From: JAWOJF01 sp046481785
GTDB taxonomy: Bacteria > Bacteroidota > Ignavibacteria > Ignavibacteriales > Ignavibacteriaceae
Assembly: GCA_046481785.1 (NCBI GenBank)
Contig: JAWOJF010000055.1
Span: forward strand, 1 to 7,431
Reading direction: 5' to 3'
Length of the DNA stretch: 7,431 nt
Part shown: in pieces, positions 6,784 through 7,431 of the stretch
How the letters are laid out: each line of letters starts with the position of its first letter
How positions within the stretch are numbered: position 1 is the stretch's first letter
Translations under genes and position numbers: made by a program
Notes under the pieces: generated by a model
What the model was told of the DNA's origin: nothing
What the model saw: the letters and a program-made list of their open reading frames with translations, nothing else
The model's database searches: none

Positions 6784-6850
6784 TATAAAATTTATAACAC
6801 ATACATGCACAGCATGCAAAACAGCGATTCTTAAGAAAACTTTTATTCAT
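6764..6850 (-). CDS. Cysteine-rich leader peptide B (28 residues)
   Basis: A short ORF runs from ATG 6850 to TGA 6766-6764. AAAAGG lies 2 bases before the start, close but plausible as a ribosome site. The peptide begins MNKSFLKN and carries five cysteines within nine residues (CFACCACMC, residues 10-18, codons at 6823-6797), then ends YTGSGPR. Its likely job is regulatory: ribosome progress through the Cys codons reports Cys-tRNA charging and decides the fold of the following RNA. The Cys codons end 14 bases before the antiterminator strand, a workable distance for a stalled ribosome. It lies between terminators A and B. It could instead be a chance ORF, but Cys clustering, position and the terminator make that unlikely. 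Confidence 0.75.
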   Translation of the reverse strand: MNKSFLKNRCFACCACMCYKFYTGSGPR

Positions 6851-6869
6851 ATCCTTTTGAGATAATACC

Positions 6870-6910
6870 AAAAAAAAAGGGTCTTTCAATTTTTTGTTGA
6901 AAGACCCTTT
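6870..6910 (-). terminator. Intrinsic terminator A (attenuator of leader A)
   Basis: On the minus strand AAAGGGTCTTTCAA (6910-6897) pairs over 14 bases with TTGAAAGACCCTTT (6889-6876), enclosing a 7-base loop and followed by a run of nine U (6878-6870, the first three within the stem). It begins 37 bases after the leader A stop and ends about 20 bases before the leader B start. It is the strongest hairpin in the control region. Confidence 0.9.
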
Positions 6911-6952
6911 ACTAAACTTTCTATTATACTTTATTTATATAAGGCCTTCAAC
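6896..6952 (-). promoter_or_regulatory. Predicted antiterminator A
   Basis: GTTGAAGGCCTT (6952-6941) can pair with AAGGGTCTTTCAAC (6909-6896), the 5' arm of terminator A: six perfect pairs from GTTGAA/TTCAAC, then a G-U, a G-C, and CC/GG and TT/AA with two single-base bulges. The first strand contains the leader A stop codon (6950-6948), so it is masked when a ribosome terminates there and free when one stalls at the first Cys codons near 6980. Read by eye, without folding energies. Confidence 0.65.
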
Positions 6953-7013
6953 ATACTAAACAGCACATACAGCAGCAGCACATCTGGTTTAGTATATTGG
7001 TTTTTCCTTGCAT
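6948..7013 (-). CDS. Cysteine-rich leader peptide A (21 residues)
   Basis: A short ORF runs from ATG 7013 to TGA 6950-6948. It opens MQGKTNILNQ and ends MCCCCMCCLVC, so seven of its last ten residues are cysteine, an extreme composition that chance hardly explains. The Cys codons are mixed TGC and TGT. The expected role is that of a cis-acting sensor: slow decoding when Cys-tRNA is scarce frees the following antiterminator. There is no good Shine-Dalgarno before ATG 7013, and a TATAAT overlaps that start. If that is the promoter, translation would begin at the internal ATG 6983, giving an 11-residue MCCCCMCCLVC. The pattern CC-x-CMC is shared with leader B. The start is therefore uncertain; the Cys-rich end is not. 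Confidence 0.78.
   Translation of the reverse strand: MQGKTNILNQMCCCCMCCLVC
6953..6995 (-). promoter_or_regulatory. Hairpin enclosing the Cys codons of leader A
   Basis: ATACTAAAC (6995-6987) is perfectly complementary to GTTTAGTAT (6961-6953). The 25-base loop holds the first six Cys codons. A second copy of GTTTAGTA lies at 6917-6910, directly before terminator A, and can pair with the same ACTAAAC strand. This gives a choice of partners typical of leader RNAs that switch fold. Confidence 0.6.
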
Positions 7014-7017
7014 TATA
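7012..7017 (-). promoter_or_regulatory. Possible -10 box (TATAAT) of the operon promoter
   Basis: A perfect TATAAT reads on the minus strand at 7017-7012, overlapping the first ATG of leader A. No convincing -35 lies 16-18 bases upstream (TATTTC at 17). If used, transcripts would begin near 7005 and leader A would start at ATG 6983. In such AT-rich sequence a chance match is quite possible. Confidence 0.3.
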
Positions 7018-7341
7018 TAAATAATTGTTTGATTGAAATACTTGCTGCTAAAATAATATTTAATTTTTCTAAAGCAAGCATTTTTTTTACGAATGAATCA
7101 TTAATCACCAGTTTTTATTGACTACCGGCATAAATCTTATTGTTAGTTGCATAAATATGGGAGCTCCCGGGCAAAAGATGACATCTTTTTAAAGAGATGT
7201 CATCTTTTCTTAAAGTCAACAATGACTGTTTATTGAACTTCATTTGATGAAAGTTTGGTACCCGGAACCTTATATATAACAATAAGTTAGAGATATTTTA
7301 GCAACACTTTTTGAGTATTAAATCCGGAATGACAACACCCA
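7014..7341. other. Spacer between permease gene and leader A
   Basis: AT-rich, with no long gene. It holds the hairpin terminator at 7173-7208, a perfect 10-base palindrome GGGAGCTCCC at 7159-7168, and a 22-codon minus-strand ORF (7081-7013) whose TAA overlaps the leader A ATG by one base (TAATG). The operon promoter should lie in the left part, but no clear -35/-10 pair can be picked. Nothing recognisable is seen in 7209-7341. Confidence 0.5.
7173..7208. terminator. Strong hairpin terminator after the permease gene
   Basis: AAAAGATGACATCT (7173-7186) and AGATGTCATCTTTT (7195-7208) pair over 14 bases around an 8-base loop. The stem ends in A/T pairs on both sides, so short U-runs follow on either strand. 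It most likely ends the permease transcript and insulates the sulfur operon from read-through. It is about 133 bases past the permease stop. Confidence 0.75.
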
Positions 7342-7431
7342 TTATTCATACTTCAATGTGTTCACAGGGTTAGTTCTGGCAGTTTTTACTGCCTGGTAAA
7401 AAATAGTTATTAGTGCAATAAGAACCGATAA
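7342..7431 (-). CDS. FtsX/MacB-type ABC transporter permease, C-terminal fragment
   Basis: Only the last 29 codons and the TAA (7344-7342) are in the window; the gene continues past the right edge. The visible end is a hydrophobic segment (LSVLIALITIFYQAV) followed by KTARTNPVNTLKYE. That is the final membrane helix plus the A-x-x-NPV-x-x-L-x-YE tail typical of FtsX/MacB-like permeases. Such proteins are inner-membrane subunits of ABC systems for export or cell-envelope work. It is separated from the sulfur genes by a terminator and is probably unrelated to them. The family call rests on this short tail alone; substrate cannot be inferred. Confidence 0.8.
   Translation of the reverse strand, partial: LSVLIALITIFYQAVKTARTNPVNTLKYE

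Noticed and set aside
6923..6951. A sigma70-like promoter on the minus strand: TTGAAG (6951-6946), 17 bases, TATAAT (6928-6923).
   Set aside because: It would start transcripts just before terminator A without leader A or its antiterminator strand, so they would mostly terminate at once. The TTGAAG is also part of the antiterminator pairing. A chance match in AT-rich sequence is more likely, though not excluded.
6649..7013. A metabolite riboswitch (SAM, cobalamin or T-box) as the control element.
   Set aside because: No conserved riboswitch core or T-box motif could be seen. The clustered Cys codons with terminators explain the region better.
7041..7089. Possible plus-strand terminator: CTTGCT ... 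AGCAAG followed by eight T.
   Set aside because: The stem is short with a long AT-rich loop, and no plus-strand gene exists upstream that would need ending.
1..7431. Insertion sequence or phage-derived genes.
   Set aside because: No transposase, integrase or phage protein frame is present. The repeats are short and non-coding.

Overview
The window carries a sulfate/sulfite assimilation operon, read entirely from the minus strand (right to left), preceded by a control region that looks like two tandem cysteine-codon attenuators. The DNA is AT-rich. The protein families, especially the sulfite reductase with a helical C-terminal tail and the siroheme-synthase/permease fusion, resemble those of the Bacteroidota/Chlorobiota group, possibly Ignavibacteria. 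That placement is inferred from recalled family resemblance, not from a search.

Layout in transcription order. (1) 7431-7342: the last 29 codons of an FtsX/MacB-type ABC transporter permease, followed by a strong hairpin terminator at 7208-7173. (2) 7172-6706: leader region. It encodes two very short cysteine-rich peptides (leader A 7013-6948, ending in CCCCMCCLVC; leader B 6850-6764, containing CFACCACMC). Each is followed by an intrinsic terminator on the same strand (A 6910-6870, B 6739-6706). In each case a segment at the end of the leader ORF can pair with the 5' arm of the terminator as an antiterminator. (3) 6576-4429: siroheme/4Fe-4S sulfite reductase hemoprotein. (4) 4307-3528: uroporphyrinogen-III C-methyltransferase. 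(5) 3508-1982: a fusion of a Met8/CysG-N-type precorrin-2 dehydrogenase/ferrochelatase with a TauE/SafE-type membrane transporter. (6) 1925-720: MetZ-type sulfhydrylase. (7) 626-1: APS reductase CysH, cut by the window edge before its C-terminal end.

Together CysH makes sulfite from APS, the sulfite reductase makes sulfide, SUMT and the Met8 domain build its siroheme cofactor, MetZ fixes sulfide into homocysteine, and the permease domain probably moves a sulfur oxyanion. No ATP sulfurylase or NADPH flavoprotein subunit (CysJ) is visible; the first may lie beyond the left edge, and the second suggests ferredoxin as electron donor. If the leaders work as they appear to, scarcity of charged Cys-tRNA stalls ribosomes on the Cys codons and lets RNA polymerase pass both terminators. 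The operon would then be switched on by its own end product running short.

Three unrelated short intergenic repeat families occupy the spacers of this one operon: gtcatt/aatgac units at 4343-4447, TCCGGGTA-GATTAAGA blocks at 1952-1970 and 6613-6645, and a CTCTGTGG palindrome at 647-713. Two of them abut or enter the sulfite reductase gene and affect how its ends should be annotated.
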